Positions 63,996-64,000 of a stretch of DNA of 64,000 nucleotides are shown here, in pieces. Position 1 is the stretch's first letter; every line of letters starts with the position of its first letter. The translations under genes and the position numbers were made by a program. Origin of the DNA: Microbacterium oleivorans (GTDB lineage: Bacteria > Actinomycetota > Actinomycetes > Actinomycetales > Microbacteriaceae); assembly GCF_013389665.1 (NCBI RefSeq), contig NZ_CP058316.1, forward strand, positions 372,001 through 436,000, written 5' to 3'. Under the pieces are notes generated by a model. It searched no databases. It saw only the letters and a list, made by a program, of their open reading frames with translations, and had not been told where the DNA came from.

Positions 63996-64000
63996 GCCGA
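63992..64000 (+). CDS. Start of a further gene overlapping hemA (fragment)
   Basis: An ATG at 63992 overlaps the hemA TGA by four bases (ATGA), the coupling style used throughout this heme cluster. Only three codons (Met-Ser-Arg) lie inside the window, so nothing can be said of the product. Confidence 0.35.

Overview
The window is high-GC DNA with dense, tightly packed genes, many GTG starts and many 1-4 base gene overlaps. The gene set points to an actinobacterium of the Microbacteriaceae type (Microbacterium-like): coproporphyrin-dependent heme genes, a CTC-type L25, Mfd/MazG/eno/FtsB/DUF501 clustering, and a 13E12/DUF222 HNH gene. The genus is an inference from gene content and order; no rRNA is present to confirm it.

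Layout, left to right. (1) 1-8298, minus strand: start of an NADH dehydrogenase, an orphan mycosin-like S8 protease, DUF501, FtsB-like protein and enolase; an SGNH hydrolase fused in frame to an O-methyltransferase; an HTH protein with a small membrane protein; hisS and mazG. (2) 8414-12608, plus: ppc and an amino-acid permease, then mfd (minus), a small membrane protein (plus), pth and rplY (minus). (3) 18290-38484, an accessory block between rplY and prs: a micropeptide; an idonate/gluconate catabolic regulon (idnD-like, SDR, GntP permease, GntR regulator, 2-hydroxyacid dehydrogenase, FGGY kinase, KDPG aldolase) followed by 6-phosphogluconate dehydrogenase; CorA; an OmpR-type two-component system; an HNH endonuclease with a LexA-like box; a flavin electron-transfer cassette (FMN-binding lipoprotein, ApbE, RnfD-reductase fusion); and a cation P-type ATPase. 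(4) 38560-43591: prs-glmU behind a tRNA-Gln, a MarR regulator and an ABC-F protein. (5) 43655-53249: a compatible-solute (Opu-type) ABC transporter, DUF427, an Eis-like acetyltransferase, ispE, an aldo/keto reductase, a Stealth-family phosphotransferase and a metallophosphoesterase. (6) 53350-63995: rsmA, then a compact heme operon hemE-cgoX-chdC-cpfC-hemC-hemD-hemB-hemL read leftwards, with hemA divergent.

How parts work together. The gluconate block would take up gluconate/idonate, convert ketogluconates to gluconate, phosphorylate it and feed 6-phosphogluconate to Gnd, or to the Entner-Doudoroff route if a dehydratase is encoded elsewhere. It carries three copies of a 15-bp palindrome that probably bind its GntR regulator. 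The FMN lipoprotein/ApbE/RnfD-FNR genes overlap each other and look like a minimal NAD(P)H-to-cell-surface flavin electron line. The heme genes form the complete set from glutamyl-tRNA to heme by the coproporphyrin route, apart from HemL/HemB order details visible below.

The most interesting regulatory signals are: a recurrent TANNNT-like -10 element exactly 6 bases before a start codon (leaderless mRNAs) at about ten genes; glmU starting one base after the end of tRNA-Gln; a LexA-like box before the HNH gene; divergent hemA/hemE promoters with overlapping -10 elements; and a probable CTG start for the Stealth gene. No rRNA, CRISPR array, insertion sequence or prophage was seen, and there is no gene-free stretch longer than 300 bases.
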